Of a DNA stretch of 64,000 nt, positions 1-10,225 are shown in pieces. The stretch covers positions 11,222,001 to 11,286,000 of the forward strand of contig JBHGNT010000006.1 of assembly GCA_043228905.1 (NCBI GenBank). The letters run 5' to 3'. Each line of letters begins with the position of its first letter. The stretch's first letter is position 1. The position numbers and the translations under genes are program-made. A model generated the notes under the pieces. That model did not search any database and was not told where the DNA came from. It worked only from the letters and a program-made list of their open reading frames with translations. Source of the stretch: Azolla caroliniana (Eukaryota > Polypodiophyta).

Positions 1-2
1 TC

Positions 3-635
3 GTCAAAGCCATCGTACGAGCATGCAACGGTCGAGTCGGGAATTGGCCACAACTATTACCCTATGCCTTGTGGGCCGACAGAACGACACACAGCTCGGT
101 GACAGGGTATATGCCGACGGAGCTTATGTATGGACAAAAACCAGTAATGCCAATCGAAAGGACGATCGCCTCATGGGTAGCGATACCGTGGGAGAACGAG
201 ATGAGCTGAGAAGAGTTATCAGCGGCGCAGATAAGGCAACTTGAAAGAAGACCTGAAGATCTAGAAAAAGCGTGAAAGATGATAGAGGCAGCCCGAGTAA
301 AGAACAAAGTTCGGTTCGACAACACGCATCGACTTCGTCCCAAGAAGATTGAAGAAGGAGATTGGGTTTTGGTTTACGACAACAGCCTTGACAATCAACA
401 CAGTACAACAAGAAAGTTCACAAGAAGATGGTTCGGGCCGTATGTGGTGACAATTTCCAACGATAATGCCACATACCACCTTGCGGAGCTAGACGGATCA
501 AGGTTGGTCGTACCCATTGCGGGAAAAAGAGTAAAGATTTTCAAGAAAAGACAAGACGAGGATCCTGACCTCGATCACCTCGACGATGAACATAATAGGG
601 CAGATTTAAATGAAGACATGGAGGAATCTGATTGA
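3..635 (+). pseudogene. Ty3/gypsy integrase C-terminal part (broken)
   Basis: Reading from base 3 in one frame gives the end of a gypsy integrase: a segment with WPQLLPYALWADRTTHSS and GYMPTELMYG, typical of the end of the catalytic core, then the C-terminal domain with RLRPKKIEEGDWVLVYD, RRWFGPYVV and a lysine-rich end (KRVKIFKKR). The frame is interrupted by TGA at 207-209 and 273-275 and ends at TGA 633-635 after an acidic tail. The DDE residues lie left of the window. This is the 3' end of a dead element that begins outside the window. The family assignment rests on the motifs and is secure; the clade is not decided. Confidence 0.85.
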
Positions 636-1217
636 TCACCGTAGCCGAAATCTCACTTTCTCTCTTCTTGCCACGTACCGGAGGACGTGCGGTTTGGTGG
701 GGGTGGATGTCGTGAAAATTTTCGGCAATGGTATGAAAATCACATAAGACGTACGAAATCAAGTGTCAATCATATAAAACAATAATAGTGAATATACTAA
801 TTCTAAGTAAGTTTAATATCTTAGTACAAAAGACGAAGATCTTGAAGAGATGCACTTTACTACATAAGAAACGGACATCTAAGTGTCAACTTATGTGGGT
901 AAGAAGTTGTGAAAGAAAAAGAGAAAATTGTGAGATATCCCACATAGATAGCACGAATAAGGCTCTCACCATATATAAGGAAGACCAAAAGTTATTATCT
1001 TTGTGTCTATGTGTGGAGCATAGAGAGTTCAAGGTAACTTGAACTAAGAGTGGACGTGGCCTAGCCACTTGTAAAGGTTTTGGCCAACCGAAATAGAACT
1101 GGATGGTAACCGGCGATACGATAATCGACGATCCGTGATCCGACGGGCCGGCGAGGCAGTGGCGGAGCCGGTGATCTGGCGACCAAATTAATAAATATAT
1201 ATATATATACAAGGAGG
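636..1217 (+). other. possible 3' LTR and flank of the first gypsy element
   Basis: After the integrase stop a purine-rich run (GGTGGGGGTGGA, about 695-706) looks like a polypurine tract and is followed by TGTCGTGAAA at about 707, a plausible LTR start. A TATA-like ATATATAAGG lies near 971 and an (AT)n run at 1195-1209. The right LTR end and its TSD were not found, so this is an inference from position. No gene is seen. Confidence 0.35.
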
Positions 1218-1285
1218 GCAAGTAAGGATTCGAACATTGCACCTCCTAATTAAGAGTTAGTAGTCTTACCACTAAGCCATGACAT
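1218..1285 (-). repeat. tRNA-like relic (possible SINE head)
   Basis: On the minus strand TGGCTTAGTGGTAAGAC resembles a tRNA D-arm (box A) and GTTCGAATCC is a perfect T-arm (box B). Between them lies CTAA-CTCTTAA-TTAG, an anticodon-like stem with a 7-base loop reading CTT. The acceptor and T stems do not pair, so it is not a working tRNA gene. It is more likely the head of a tRNA-derived SINE or an old tRNA pseudogene. Confidence 0.45.
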
Positions 1286-1353
1286 TTAGTGAAATTTATA
1301 TTTCTATCATTGTACTTTTACATGTAAATTCACATACGTGAGAGCTAAAATGA

Positions 1354-1710
1354 GTGACATGGTTATCATGCACCACATATAATACATGAGCGCCAAATGG
1401 CAAACATGCATGTTATGCATGTGTCTTGTACCCTCTCATGCATCATATGCATGAGAGCATCTATAAAAGAAGGGATAAAAAATAAGAAGGGTTAGGCTCT
1501 TTTGGTTATGAAATTAATGAGAAGAAAATTCGTGACATGGTTATCATGCACCACATGTAATACATGAGCGCCAAATGGCAAACATGCATGTTATGCATGT
1601 GTCTTGTACCCTCTCATGCATCATATGCATGAGAGCATCTATAAAAGAAGGGATAAAAAATAAGAAAGGTTAGGCTCTTTTGGTTATGAAATTAATAAGA
1701 AGAAAATTCG
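1354..1710. repeat. 178-bp tandem duplication with TATA-like and RY motifs
   Basis: Two nearly identical units, 1354-1531 and 1532-1709. Each holds CATGCATG/ATGCATG (RY-type) motifs, a perfect inverted pair CTCATGCAT/ATGCATGAG, and CTATAAAAGAAGGG, which resembles a TATA box. It looks like a duplicated promoter or U3 segment of an LTR, but the borders of such an LTR were not found. 1711-1829 holds nothing recognisable. Confidence 0.8.
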
Positions 1711-1834
1711 TTTTCGAATTGATCATGTAATTTGTTTCTTAAATCTAAAGAGAAAGGTTCAATCAATCTCTCTCAATCGAAAGTCAAGCGTTTAATATCA
1801 ATTTCTCTCTTTCCCAATCTATCTTAAATACTTC

Positions 1835-2261
1835 TGTTACCGGCCGGCAAAGGAATCCAGAGTGTGAAACGAAGGAGTTATTTAGGAATGGTTGTAAGTG
1901 AGCTATTAGTGTGGACGGACGGACCGGAATCGGTATGCTATTCCGGATCCGGGCCGATCCTGAACAGGTGCGGATGGCACCGTTTTGTACTACAAACCGG
2001 AAACCTATTTAAAGGCCCGGATACAATGTAATGGGGAGCGGATAATTAATGAAGCTTAGTGTTTTTATCTCTCTGTGTTAATTGTCGTTCTGCATTCATT
2101 GTTATATCTTACGTGTGTGATTATTAAGGACGATCTTGCTAAGTAACCTAATTAAGTCGGATTAATCGTTGAGCCTAATCCTCTTGTCGTAACACCCCTT
2201 TGGTGAAGTGTCTTCCGTAGACACCCTGTGTTAGGCCATTGTCCGGTCCTAAGAGTTAACA
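1835..2261 (+). repeat. 5' LTR of the collapsed gypsy element
   Basis: 427 bp bounded by TGTTAC...GTTAACA. The last 123 bp (2139-2261) recur at 4581-4703 with three substitutions seen by eye. The sequence right after it (CAGTTTTTGGCGACCACG) should hold the primer-binding site; its tRNA was not identified. Confidence 0.8.
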
Positions 2262-2314
2262 CAGTTTTTGGCGACCACGATTCCTGTTTTTGCAGCGAAC
2301 GACGACATGAATGG

Positions 2315-4167
2315 ATGACTAGATCAACGCACGACCTGGTTACAGATCGAACTCGACGCCTTGCCGGAAGGCAAAGGAGACATGAGGCTTTCCAGCAAGC
2401 GGCACAGGAAATTACAGCGGATCGCTCGTTTTCCAACGTAATCCAGAGAGTAGCGGAGGAGTCCCTCCGGTTACAGCAAACATCGCACCCGGACGACGGC
2501 AGCAGCCTAATAAGCCTCCGGGAAACCGAATCCCTTCTCCAGGCGTTGCCAAGCGGAGAAGGCGAAGCAGAAGCCTTTTCAGCGTATGAATCGGATTCCG
2601 AAGGGGGATACAACGTGCACACGAACTACCGTAGCAACAACGACACCCCGGGCGAAGCGGAGGACGAAGGATCGGACACCTTACCGACACCGGAACTGGA
2701 AGTGCTAAGGTTGGAACCTCCGGAACCAGAAACAGAGGAAGAGCGACCTCCGACACCGGAAGTCGAGGAGGAGAGGCCTCCGTCACCAAAAGAAGAGGAA
2801 AGACCACCAACGCCGGAGAAAAACCAGGAACGACCACCAACACCACCAGCCCGCGCACCGATACCGGACGACGACATGTCATTCCAGTACTCCAAGTATA
2901 GAGATGATCCGGACGCGGAAGCTCATGTCCACGCCTTTGAACAAACATGGGAAGCAAACCATGTGTCCAAGCGATTGACCCTAGAGGAAGAGGAACGCTC
3001 TAAGATAACGGAATTTGGCGTCACATTGGAAGGACTGGCAGAAAGATGGCGCCGGACGCAGGACCCATCTACCATCACCACCTTCGCAGATTTAAAAGCT
3101 AAATTCTTGCATTTTTTCCAAAAGGAGGTGGACCAGACAGTAATGGTGGGCTTGTTTTATACCATCCGACAGGAGCCAGGGGAGAGCATTCCCCAGTTTG
3201 TCATCCGGTTTCAACGGATGCATAGTCAGCTTGCCCACGCACCCCCGGAGGAGGAATTATGGACTATATTCCTAAATGTGCTCCAGGAACCCCTACGTAC
3301 GGTTTGCACGGTAATTAACTTCCGCGCAAGTACCATCGACCAGGTCATTGACCGGGTGAGAGAGATGGAAAAGACAAGCTCCTGGCTCACACTGGGAGCA
3401 CTCCAACGGGCGTTACCGTCCGATGAAGACCTCTGGTTTCGGCAAGCAATACAGTGCACAACCTGCTTGAATTCCGAACACTCGGCACTACAATGCACTA
3501 TGAGGACGCAATGTGTAATCTGTCAATCCAAGCGCCATACGACAGATAGGTGTGAGTATAATCTATTGAACCAGCAAGCACCGCCCGTCCGACAAATAGA
3601 GCCACGTAGCAGCCGGGATGAAGAAGAGGAACGCTAGCGGCGAATGGACCGCGACCGACCGGCACAGGATGTCCAGTATGGCGATCGACGGGAGAATGAT
3701 GTCTGATACGGTGATCGGCGGGATAACTACGACCGGTACAATAGATATGATCGGTACCAGGATTACAATAGACGATACGAACATTACGACCGGGAGCAAT
3801 CCCCCGGGTATCGTCAGCAACGGGAGGAATACGGCAGATATAATGACCAACCTTGTCAAGAGTACCGCAATAAGAAGAACTATAACAAAAAACGGCATTT
3901 CAAAAAAGGCGGCCACCCACGGGATCCGGAACAAGGAGCTTCAAGCAGCCAACCAGCCCAAAACCCCGCGCTTACCATAGGACCTGCCCTGGGTACAACA
4001 AACAATGCCGAATCCAGCAATACCCGGAAAGCCTACTGCTACTACTGCCGACAGGAAGGCCATTATAGTAATCAATGCCCGGCGAAAAGCTATGACAAAC
4101 AACCGGCAGTAAATATGGTAGTCCCTGAAGTGGCAGATCTGCAACAGGTGACCAGGTCGAAGGGCAT
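2315..4167 (+). pseudogene. gypsy gag polyprotein (two stops, truncated)
   Basis: The frame is open upstream into the LTR; the ATG at 2315 (MTRSTHDLV) is a plausible start because it lies after the LTR. In order there are a basic N-terminus, an acidic Pro/Glu-rich linker with repeated RPPTPE/RPPSPK units (about 2730-2850), the retrotransposon gag domain (about 2880-3400, with FLHFFQKEVDQ and IPQFVIRFQRMHSQL), Cys/His clusters near 3450-3550, an Arg/Tyr/Asp-rich stretch and a CCHC zinc knuckle CYYCRQEGHYSNQC (about 4037-4078). TAG at 3635-3637 and a TGA near 3700 interrupt the same frame. It is cut off at 4167 by a copia LTR. Confidence 0.85.
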
Positions 4168-4209
4168 TGTAAACGTAAGTGTTTGCGGAAGCGTAAAACA
4201 GAGAACAAC

Positions 4210-4240
<31 letters not shown>

Positions 4241-4580
4241 CAGAGAGAGCATAACACAATTTCAAAATTATATCAAGACTCACTCACTACACATTGTGCT
4301 AAGTAGCACTATTTATACAAGTCCTCTTGGGACTGACAGAAATACCATGTACTTCAATGCTCACACGAGCATTTGACACTTACTACGAGACTATAGCTAC
4401 CTAGTAGTCTATCCTATACCAGGCTTCCGATTGGACTGCCGGTTACGGATTGCACCCGGCCTCCACTGCTTGCCGGTTCGGTTGCTCACCGTCATACCGA
4501 TCCGTTTCGCCCGATCCGTCTCGCTTACCGGCTCCGGCTTATTCAGCCGATCCGGCTCCGGTTGAGCTTGCCGCTCAACA
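4168..4580 (-). repeat. copia LTR replacing gypsy pol
   Basis: 413 bp, TGTAAACG...CTCAACA on the plus strand, closely similar to the LTR at 61952-62365, with an (AG)n microsatellite at about 4209-4250. Its flanks do not match: GGCAT (gypsy gag) on the left and CTAAG (gypsy LTR) on the right, so it is not a simple solo LTR. It fits the product of recombination between two copia insertions in the same gypsy element. Confidence 0.8.
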
Positions 4581-4703
4581 CTAAGTAACCTAGTTAAGTC
4601 GGATTAATCGTTGAGCCTAATCCTCTTGTCGTAACACCCCTTTGGTGAAGTGTCTTCCCTAGACACCCTGTGTTAGGCCATTGTCCGGCCCTAAGAGTTA
4701 ACA
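4581..4703 (+). repeat. remnant of the gypsy 3' LTR
   Basis: Matches the last 123 bp of the LTR at 1835-2261 with three substitutions, ends GTTAACA, and is followed by the TSD ACTTC. Confidence 0.85.
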
Positions 4704-4754
4704 ACTTCCTCACTAAAGCTTGTCCCGACTTCGAATCCTTCCAGTCTAGAACCC

Positions 4755-6778
4755 CGACGGTTTTGTATGTAGACGGCCGTCTGGACCGCCTCCGCCCAGT
4801 AGAACCGGGGCATGCTCTTCTCCTTCAGCATTGCCCTTGCCGCTTCGACGAGTGTCCGGTTCTTCCTTTCGACCACACCGTTTTGCTCCGGTGTGTATCT
4901 GCAGCTGAACTCTCGCCGAATTCCCTTCTGATGCAGATAACTAGTGAATTGGCCGAAAAAATATTCCTTTCCGCCATCCGACCGAAGGCATTTGATCTTC
5001 CTCTCCGATTCCCGTTCCACCATCTTCTGGAGGCTCTGAAAACAGTCGAAGACTTCGCTCTTCCACTCAATGAGGTAGATCCAAGTCTGTCGAGTATAGT
5101 CGTCGATGAAGGAGACGAAGTATCAACTCCCGCCAAGGCTTACACATTGTGCCGGTCCCCACACATCCGAATGGATGAGATCGAGCTTGTTACGACTCCG
5201 GTTCCGTTCGGTGGGGAATGGAAGCTGGTGTTGCTTCCCAAGTTGGCAGGCTTCACAAATTTCAGCTCTCCGGCCGCTGAACTTCGGCAAACCGAAAACG
5301 ACTTGTTTCGTTTGCAGGTCTTGAAGCCTCCGGTAGTTGACGTGGCCTATCCGCTTGTGCCACAGGTCGATGTCCGACTCGACCTTCTGTCGATTCGCGA
5401 ACAGAGCGGTGCAAAGGTCATTGGTGTTGAGGATAAACATCCTCCCGTCTCTGCGCCCTTGCGCAATGACTTCGCCCTCATCCTCAATGAAGCACCCGAG
5501 GTGCGTAAACTGCACCTGCATCCCTTGGTCGACAATCTGACCGACGGACACCAGGTTCTTCGTGATTGTCGGAACGTGTAATACGTTCATCAGCTTCCCT
5601 TTCTGTCCGACGTGGCTTAGAGGGACTTGTCCGACGTGCACGATTGGGTGAGGAGTGTCGTCTCCGGTTTCGACTACTCCTGGTTGCTCCGGTTTCTCCA
5701 GAAAGGAGAACCACTCTTTGTGGCTCGTCATGTGGTTCGACGCGCCGGAATCAACATACCACACTTCCTCCGTTTTGGAAGTGGTCTTCTTCATTGAGTT
5801 TGCCTTGTGATTCATCACCAAGGCTGGTCCCTTACCGGCCTTTCCGGTTCCGGATCCTCCTGATCCGTTTGCATAGTGCGAGTTTTGCCAGCCATCCTTA
5901 CCGGTCTTTCCAGATTCGGATTTGTCCGAATCGGCACGCTTTCTCCAACACTCGCTTTCCCTGTGGCCTTTTTTGCCACAGTACCAGCATTCCGTAGCGG
6001 ATTTGTCTTGCCGGCCTTCGGCACCGCCTTGACTCCCCCTGCTTGTGGAAGTCCCGGAACTGCTGTCGGCACGCTCATAGTGCCTCCGTTCCTGCTCTTG
6101 CCGGCCGCCTCCATTGCGTGCCGACACACCTCTTCCACCACGCCCACGGAGCCGATCCGTTCCCGTGTATAGCATTCGGTTGTCCGGGGATGCACTGGTA
6201 GATGCACCGGCGTGGTTCTCCTCTATAAGGAGCATCGACTGTAAGTCGAAGAATGAGGGGGTATTCTCCCTTGTACACACCACAGTCCGGAACGCTCCGA
6301 ACTTGGACGCCAGGCCTCCGAGACATACCTGCACCATCTCGTCTTCCTCTACGGTAACATTGATAGAGGCGAGCGAGTCCCAGATCTCCTTTATCCGGCC
6401 CGTGTAGTCTGCCACAGACATGTTCTTCTGTCGAACATTGCTCAACTCCTGTCTAAGTTGCAGCTTCCGGGTAGTGGTGCTTGCGGCGAAAACCTTTTTC
6501 AGGTTCCCCCAAGCATCCTTCGGTGTCTTGGCGTCACGGATGTGGCTGAGCAGCTGATCGCCGACACTGGACGCGAAGCAGTACATCACCCTGATTGCCG
6601 CCTATTCCCATACCGGGAAGTCCTTGTGTGCCGAGTCAGGCGCCGCATCATTCGCTCCTTCGACATAACTCCAGTACCCGTGTCCAAGCAGGTACTGGTG
6701 CATCTTGTAAGACCAGGATGCATAGTTGCTCCTGTCGAGCTTCTCCACCGGGAGCGACGTAGCCATGCCTCTATCCAT
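4755..6778 (-). pseudogene. copia gag-protease-integrase fragment
   Basis: On the minus strand from ATG 6778 (MDRGMATSLPVEKLD): a copia gag (UBN2-like, with RKLQLRQELSNVRQ), a CCHC knuckle CWYCGKKGHRESEC, a protease core WYVDSGASNHM, a GAG-pre-integrase segment (IDLWHKRIGHVNYRRL, CQLGKQHQLPFP), and an integrase part (IHSDVWGP, LRSDGGKEY, GVVERKNRT, YWAEAVQTAVYIQNR). A TAG stop lies near 6600, a frameshift near 5123, and homology stops at about 4755, so the rest of integrase, RT and RNase H are missing. It is close in sequence to the copia at 53404-58928. 4709-4754 is of unknown origin. Confidence 0.85.
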
Positions 6779-6860
6779 GTCTTCTACTGTGTCTGTTTTC
6801 GACCTGTTAGGGTTTTCTTCTCAAGAGTAAATGTCTGCAGCAGAGGTTCTCAACCCTCGC

Positions 6861-6872
6861 GCTCTGATACCA
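6861..6872 (-). other. primer-binding site (initiator Met-tRNA type)
   Basis: TGGTATCAGAGC on the minus strand directly follows the LTR end CGTTTACA. It matches the standard copia primer-binding site for the initiator methionine tRNA. Confidence 0.85.
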
Positions 6873-6957
6873 TGTAAACGTAAGTGTTTGTGGAAGCGTA
6901 AAACAGAGAACAACACAGAGAGAGACAGAGAGACAGAGAGAGACAGAGAGAGACAGA
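6873..6957 (-). repeat. truncated 5' LTR of the broken copia
   Basis: Starts TGTAAACGTAAGTGTTTG like the LTR at 4168 and breaks off inside its CAGAGAG microsatellite after about 85 bp. Confidence 0.75.
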
Positions 6958-7200
6958 GAGAGCTCAATTATGAGCATTGAAGTACGTATCAGTACTTCTG
7001 TCAGTCCGTATGGACTTGTATAAAAGTGTTCACTGAGCACATCCTATGTACAGATTGCGTATTATTTTGAATCGAGTTTTTCTGAGTGTTCTCTCTGTCT
7101 CTCCCACATACTGTGCATATACAAGCTCTCCATTAAACCTGCGTATTTTCTATGTTCAATTTCCTATTGCTTCCGCACACTTATATTATCTAGGACAACA
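6958..7200 (+). repeat. copia LTR fragment in opposite orientation
   Basis: Its reverse complement contains TTTATACAAGTCC, ACTGACAGAAGTACT, GTTTAATGGAGAGCTTG and GTGCGGAAGC in the order seen in the LTRs at 53404 and 58536. It therefore belongs to a related copia family pointing to the plus strand, and meets the preceding LTR fragment head to head within a (CAGAGA)n repeat. 7201-7539 holds nothing recognisable. Confidence 0.7.
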
Positions 7201-7539
7201 TAATGATTAGTGGACTCTCTATGTCCATATGTACATGGGGCATCTTAAAGCCCATATGGTTGCATCATACATAAGGGTAGGGGAGGAAGTGTGCCAAAGT
7301 TACATAACCTTATGTGAGTCAAGGATAGCCCATTTATGCTTGTAAATTTGGCCCCTAGAAAAAGACAAGAACCCACCACTCCAACAATGATGCCCTCTTG
7401 ATAGGTTGAAGACAATTTATTAGAAAGTCAATGTGGATTCATGGAAGTTCATGGGCTTAGTATTTCCAAGGTTTATTGTGAGCCCCTTTTCACAAGGAAT
7501 ACCATATAGGCTATTAAGATGAATCAATGATATTGTATA

Positions 7540-7759
7540 TGTTACAGGCATGACCATATAATATCTCGTGGTGAGAATTTATCGTAGTATTCTATACATG
7601 TGGATAAATATAAGGCCTAGCTACCCTCATTTCATGATCTCTTGACTACGTCGAGACTTTGTTTCATGGTGGGTCAACTCTTGTAGCGAGCTCGCCAGCA
7701 CCAAGTACGACTCGACGCCAGGGCGGTGGTATGGGACACCGATCAAGGCTCGAGTCCGT
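7540..7759 (+). repeat. 5' LTR, left part
   Basis: Matches the left part of the 3' LTR at 16211 but lacks an internal segment (about 150 bp, between GTGGAT and AAATAT near 7605). It stops at CGAGTCCG, where another LTR element is inserted. Confidence 0.85.
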
Positions 7760-9156
7760 TGTCGTGTCTTTCGGCGCCAGATCGTTTGCGTGAGTCGGGT
7801 GGGAACCGCCAGGGTTTTGGACTAGGAGGAGGAAGAATTTGACTCTAATTAACGAGTGTATTGTCTTAGATTAATCAATATTAAGATAATAATATGAATG
7901 TAGATAGAAAGAGAAGAATATAGAAACCTCGTGAATCCCACGAGTCTATTGTATTAGATTATTCAATATTAAGATAAGAATATGAATTTGGATTAAAAGA
8001 GAGATATTAAAAACTTGTGAATCCCACAAGTATAGATTATTAGATTTATTAATATTTGGAATCCTAATAACAATTTATCATAGATTGGAAGAGATAGATT
8101 ATATAAAACTTCGTGAATCCCACGATTATATTTTATTAATTAGTGTTTTAGGAAATATATCCAATTTCCAAATATTCCACACCCTGTCCCGTAGTACCAT
8201 CATATTGTATTTCGGCCTTTATATCGGCCACATCATGCATCCTTAATCGATCATCCCTTATAAGCCATGTTGTTGCCGACGATAGTCTCATCTTCCTCTT
8301 ACCATGCCTTCAGCATACTCTTTTGACTTCAACCCAATCCTCGGTAAGGCCATTTGCACCGTCATCATCTTCGAGTTCGATCCCGATGTCCATCCTTCCT
8401 TTCTGATCGATCGATCTTACGAACATTAGGACTTTATCCTCCCCCAACAATCTTTGTTCCCTCTTCGAGAGTCGAGCAAAACGATGCTCGAACTCTAGGA
8501 ATGCTTGTGTCGTGCTTTGGTGGATCTTCGCCGATGCCACCCACTAGTCAAACTCGCGTCGATCTCGTCCCTTCGATCTCTCATAGTCATATGCCTCTCA
8601 TAAAGCTTCTTCAAAGGACCCCCATGTCGGGTTTTGTTGTTGTATCTTGTGGATTCTCTCTTGTAGCTCATCCGTGGTCACCCGACTAAAGGATATCACT
8701 TGCAATCCTTCCGGTATCCCGCATAGCATCATCTCCGCTTTTTATTCACGTAGATAGCGTGACACATCCTTTCCATTGAATTCCCCATTTCGTTGCACAA
8801 GCCACTCTACTGCCGCCTTTATCTCCGACATCACCTCTTGTTGATTATCCATCTCCTTGCCACCCGTCTTCACGTCGGGTTCACCAATTGTGTGTTGTGC
8901 CTTTCGGCGCCGGATCGTTACGTGAGTCGGGTGGGAACCACTGGGGTTTTGGACTAGGAGGAGGAAGAATTTGAGACTTGTGAATCCCACAAATATTATA
9001 TTAATCAATATTTATGTACGAATATGAATTTAGATTGAAAGAGAAGGATATAGAAATCTCGTGAATCCCACAAGTATAGTTTATTTCGTGAATCCCACGA
9101 ATATAGTTTATTAATTGGTGTTTTAGGAAATATATCCAATTTCCAAATATTTCACA
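7760..9156 (-). mobile_element. small LTR element inserted in the gypsy 5' LTR
   Basis: Two direct repeats, 7760-8181 and 8891-9156, both start TGTYGTGYCTTTCGG and end near CCAAATATTYCACA. They flank about 710 bp with only a gag fragment on the minus strand. The repeats carry several copies of a small palindrome, CTCGTGAATCCCACGAG or close variants, and differ in their number. On the minus strand the right repeat is followed by TTGGTGAACCCGACG, a possible primer site. It is either a non-autonomous element or a heavily deleted gypsy. The exact borders and TSD are unclear because 9157-9609 also does not match the host LTR. Confidence 0.6.
8310..8859 (-). pseudogene. gag fragment of the small LTR element
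   Basis: On the minus strand from ATG near 8859 (MDNQQEVMSEIKAAVEWL) reading continues through NGEFNGKDVSRYLREYKAEMM, then after stops and shifts into TTQAFLEFEHRFARLSKREQ and VLMFVRSIDQKGRMDIG. This resembles the N-terminal gag region of plant gypsy-type elements that have lost the rest of pol. Function is inferred from position and general resemblance only. Confidence 0.5.
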
Positions 9157-9609
9157 CACCCCTATTACATTGTACTCCCCATCCTTATATAGTGATGAGA
9201 GAGTCTTAGCAATCAATGCTTTTCTATCAATAGACTATATGCTTTATGTAACATGCTTTTTTTCTAAATTAATCATGCTTTTTCTAACTTGATGCGTTTT
9301 TATCGACTATAGTGTTCATGCATGCTAGATGTGCATGTGTAGCTTTTTCTTTTATCATTTGTTTTCTTCTAAGTAAAGTTTATCCTAGTGTGCACTTACC
9401 TTTCTATGTGGGACGTCTACTTTTTTAACACTAATGATATGTTAGTGTAATAGTAAAGCTTCACATTATGTACATGGAGGTACAAGGTTTGAATCTTGCG
9501 CTATGCATGTATGACATGTTTTAACATTTTCTTCTATTTCTTCATATTTATTGAATCGGTTATTTTATACGTTTTTCACGTAGTGTACGAAATACACTAC
9601 GACACCATC
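9157..9609. other. unassigned insert with a weak tRNA-like motif
   Basis: AT-rich sequence that matches neither the host LTR nor the small element. At 9436-9500 TTAGTGTAATAGTAAAGC and GGTTTGAATCTT resemble pol III boxes A and B on the plus strand; the A box is poor. The last part contains the short inverted pair GTGTACG/ATACAC. No gene is seen. Confidence 0.35.
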
Positions 9610-9727
9610 TCGATCCCTTCGCTCGGGGGTGGTCGGGTGGATCAACACCCTTCTTTCTCTCTCTCCTTTCTTATTTCATATATATTATATCCTTATCATA
9701 TGCTTACATTAAATCATCAATCTAACA
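9610..9727 (+). repeat. 5' LTR, right part
   Basis: TCGATCCCTTCGCTCGGGGG through ATCTAACA matches the right end of the 3' LTR (up to 16664) almost base for base. Confidence 0.9.
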
Positions 9728-9729
9728 AT

Positions 9730-9741
9730 TGGTATCAGAGC
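9730..9741 (+). other. primer-binding site of the gypsy element
   Basis: TGGTATCAGAGC two bases after the LTR end, complementary to the 3' end of initiator Met-tRNA. Confidence 0.88.
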
Positions 9742-9954
9742 TGATGTTTCTAATGTTTCTTTTGTTAGTTTTTGTTGTCTTCTTGATGGATGGCAATCGA
9801 TCGACATGCGGTCGACCTTGATCCAGATAGCGATCAACAAAGGAACTTCGGTAACTCTTTCTTGTTTTTTTTTCTATTCTTTCTTGTCAATATGTTTTTT
9901 CTTTATTGATTCAATGATGTTGTAGTGGTAATGGATTGGTTGTAAAAAATGTAT

Positions 9955-10225
9955 TCATATGTGTACGAGATCAATACCTCATTTGACATATATTTGATAT
10001 GTGATTCGTGTCATATGCGTACGAGGTTAATACCTCAATTGCGTATTACATTTACATCCATATGTTACGTATGCGTATGAGATCAATACCTCGATTTCTA
10101 TTTAAATGATGTGTTTGGTGTCGTATGCGTAAGAGGTCAATACCTCTATTGTGTATTATGATTGACCCTTATTTTTGGATGTTTCGTGTGCGTAGAGGTT
10201 ATATGCCTCGATTACGTATCTCAAT
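9955..10225 (+). repeat. five degenerate 54-63-bp repeats with GAGGTCAATACCTC hairpins
   Basis: Units start near 9961, 10017, 10073, 10127 and 10190. The core GAGGTCAATACCTC can form a 5-bp stem with a 4-base loop and is followed by a CGTAT motif. They lie in the untranslated leader between primer site and gag. Confidence 0.75.

Larger units (their letters stand above)
1835..4703 (+). mobile_element. Ty3/gypsy element, collapsed (TSD ACTTC)
   Basis: The 5' LTR (1835-2261) starts TGTTACC and ends GTTAACA. A 123-bp copy of its end lies at 4581-4703. The five bases before the left LTR (1830-1834) and after the right remnant (4704-4708) are both ACTTC, so the outer limits are those of one insertion. 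Inside are a gag gene with two stops, then a copia LTR at 4168-4580, and no pol at all. Most of the element, including pol and most of the 3' LTR, has been lost. Confidence 0.85.

Noticed and set aside
4670-5581. A 303-codon plus-strand frame
   Set aside because: Antisense to the copia integrase; the minus-strand frames carry the known motifs.
9955-10225. CRISPR-like array
   Set aside because: Repeats are degenerate, spacers are not unique and the context is a plant retroelement leader.
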